From Robiginitomaculum sp. (GTDB lineage: Bacteria > Pseudomonadota > Alphaproteobacteria > Caulobacterales > Maricaulaceae), in NCBI GenBank assembly GCA_016765255.1, contig JAESQI010000066.1:23398-31112 (forward strand): a stretch of DNA of 7,715 bases. Reading direction: 5' to 3'. The position numbers and the translations under genes were made by a program. A model generated the notes under the pieces. The model was not told where the DNA came from, ran no database searches, and saw nothing but the letters and a program-made list of their open reading frames with translations. Positions 6,823 to 7,715 of this stretch are shown one piece after another (the stretch's first letter is position 1; each line of letters begins with the position of its first letter).

Positions 6823-7293
6823 TTATCTTTTTCCATGATTTTTATGGAACCCAAACTCTATTTCTTTTACTTCCCGCGCTTTTCTAGCCTCTTCTAATGT
6901 CTTATACGTACCCACATTATAGAGAATACCTTTATATCTTATTCTAACTCTGTATCTCCCGTCTCGAATAGTCACCCCTGATACACCGGTAGAATTACAC
7001 CTATAAACCTTTTTGTTTAGGTTGTTTTCAGCCTGAGTAACTTCTCTAATATTGACCCAGCGGTTATCTAATCCATTTCCGTTTATATGATCTACATGAG
7101 TTTTAGGAAGGTGACCATTAACAAGTAAAAATATAAGCCTATGACTAAGGTAATCCTTACCATTAACAAATATACTTTTGTAATGGCATCTAGAGCTTTT
7201 AAAAAACCTTACTCTCTCTTTTGGCCTATTTTTATCGATTGTTGTTATTCTGCCAGTGTCCTTGTTGTATGTTACAAAGCTAGATAAATCCAC
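6823..7293 (-). CDS. HNH endonuclease with AP2 DNA-binding domain (free-standing homing type)
   Basis: A 156-residue two-domain nuclease. Residues about 45-95 are an HNH_3-type domain: YLSHRLIFLLVNGHLP, then HVDHINGNGLDNR with His66, Asp68 and His69 in the metal/catalytic loop, then NIREVTQAENN. Residues about 99-148 match an AP2 DNA-binding domain (STGVSGVTIRDGRYRVRI, then VGTYKTLEEARKARE). This pairing is typical of phage homing endonucleases, which cut DNA of related phages lacking the gene so that it is copied in during repair. The gene reads the same way as its neighbours, 27 bases after the exonuclease stop and 18 before the SSB start, as expected for a cassette inserted between two replication genes. 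The start is GTG, chosen because GGAG lies seven bases upstream and the frame is closed just before. It appears more AT-rich (about 35% GC in sampled stretches) than the late genes. Both domains look complete. Confidence 0.88.
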   Translation of the reverse strand: MDLSSFVTYNKDTGRITTIDKNRPKERVRFFKSSRCHYKSIFVNGKDYLSHRLIFLLVNGHLPKTHVDHINGNGLDNRWVNIREVTQAENNLNKKVYRCNSTGVSGVTIRDGRYRVRIRYKGILYNVGTYKTLEEARKAREVKEIEFGFHKNHGKR

Positions 7294-7300
7294 AGTATTA

Positions 7301-7304
7301 CTCC
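7301..7304 (-). promoter_or_regulatory. Ribosome binding site fixing the GTG start of the HNH gene
   Basis: On the minus strand GGAG lies seven bases before the GTG at 7293-7291. The only nearby ATG upstream is followed two codons later by TAA, so it cannot start this gene. This supports the GTG as the true start and shows the HNH gene has its own ribosome site in the operon. Confidence 0.6.
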
Positions 7305-7320
7305 ATATGTTTGGACACTG

Positions 7321-7715
7321 CTATTCTATCATTAAAATATCATCAATTGCCATCTTCATTTTCTCAACGAACTTATAAACCCTAGACTCCATATCTTTAA
7401 TATATGCATCATCTCTATATACTCGCTCAATTAAAAATGAAGCCCTGCAGTCTAATCGAGGATCAAAACTAAGAAAATCACACCAATCGCGCTCAGCAAC
7501 CCATAACTGCGCTTGAATTTGGTCTTTGTACTCTGCAGCGTAATTGCCAGATAAAGCCCTTCTAAGTTGCGTAGTTGTGTTTGGAGCTTTTATTTCAAGC
7601 ATGCCATCGTCACGAATCAACCCGTCAGGACTAACTCCAACATAATCATCCATTTCAATAAACGCCACCTCTTCAACATCAACACTTCTTTCTAACTCAT
7701 ACATTGCTCGAGCTT
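7321..7715 (-). CDS. Lambda exonuclease/YqaJ-type recombinase exonuclease, C-terminal part (5' end cut by window edge)
   Basis: The frame is open to the right edge of the window, reading ARAMYELE at its visible start. This matches the conserved AR-x-x-YE segment inside the exonuclease fold, so the ATG at 7704 is internal and the true start lies beyond 7715. Counted from that Met, Asp27 in GVSPDGL and Glu37/Lys39 in LEIKAP are the catalytic D...E-x-K set equivalent to lambda exonuclease Asp109, Glu129 and Lys131. The later part, DQIQAQLWVAERDW then FDPRL, IERVYRDD and KFVEKMKMAIDDI, follows the C-terminal half of lambda exonuclease closely. The enzyme digests one strand of duplex DNA from the 5' end to give 3' tails for annealing. 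A single-strand annealing protein (RecT/Bet-type) may lie further upstream, outside the window; that is inference. Full-length relatives are about 200-230 residues, so roughly 70-90 are missing. Confidence 0.88.
   Translation of the reverse strand, partial: ARAMYELERSVDVEEVAFIEMDDYVGVSPDGLIRDDGMLEIKAPNTTTQLRRALSGNYAAEYKDQIQAQLWVAERDWCDFLSFDPRLDCRASFLIERVYRDDAYIKDMESRVYKFVEKMKMAIDDILMIE

Noticed and set aside
7294..7320. Promoter between the exonuclease and HNH genes
   Set aside because: The 27-base gap holds a ribosome site and no recognisable -35/-10 pair; the genes are more simply read as one operon.

Overview
The window comes from a tailed phage or prophage with a P22-like short-tailed (podovirus) virion module, probably infecting a gammaproteobacterium. 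The base composition looks moderately AT-rich by eye (roughly 40% GC), and the protein families (P22 gp14/gp7/gp20/gp16-type proteins, a pectate-lyase-fold tailspike, a lambda-type exonuclease and a phage SSB) are typical of phages of Gram-negative hosts. Nothing in the window identifies the host genus, or shows whether this is an integrated prophage or a free phage.

Plus strand, positions 1 to 6307: the end of a late structural operon. It holds the last 15 codons of an upstream gene, a gp14-like head protein (DUF2824), three consecutive ejection/DNA-transfer proteins in the P22 gp7-gp20-gp16 order and size range, a 695-residue tailspike, and a previously uncalled 46-codon gene for a single-pass membrane protein. 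Every junction is overlapping or abutting (GTGA, TGA|ATG, TAATG, TAATG, ATGA, TAATG), so the block is essentially one translationally coupled message. The gp14-like protein would act in head assembly. The gp7/20/16-like proteins would be packaged and ejected to carry DNA across the envelope. The tailspike would bind and probably cut a surface polysaccharide.

Minus strand, positions 6304 to 7715: the downstream end of an early recombination/replication operon entering from the right. In transcription order it has a lambda-exonuclease (YqaJ-type) gene cut by the window edge, a free-standing HNH endonuclease with an AP2 DNA-binding domain that looks like a mobile insertion, and a single-stranded DNA-binding protein with a very glutamine-rich tail ending in the PF tip.

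The two operons converge with interlocked stop codons in the four bases TTAG at 6304-6307, leaving no space for a conventional terminator. I saw no tRNA, CRISPR array, integrase, attachment site, recognisable promoter or clear intrinsic terminator. No stretch over 300 bases lacks a gene. I do not see a clearly new defence or mobile system. The items most worth following up are the 46-codon membrane protein, the terminator-less convergent junction, the HNH insertion, and the repeated N-terminal motif of the gp16-like protein.
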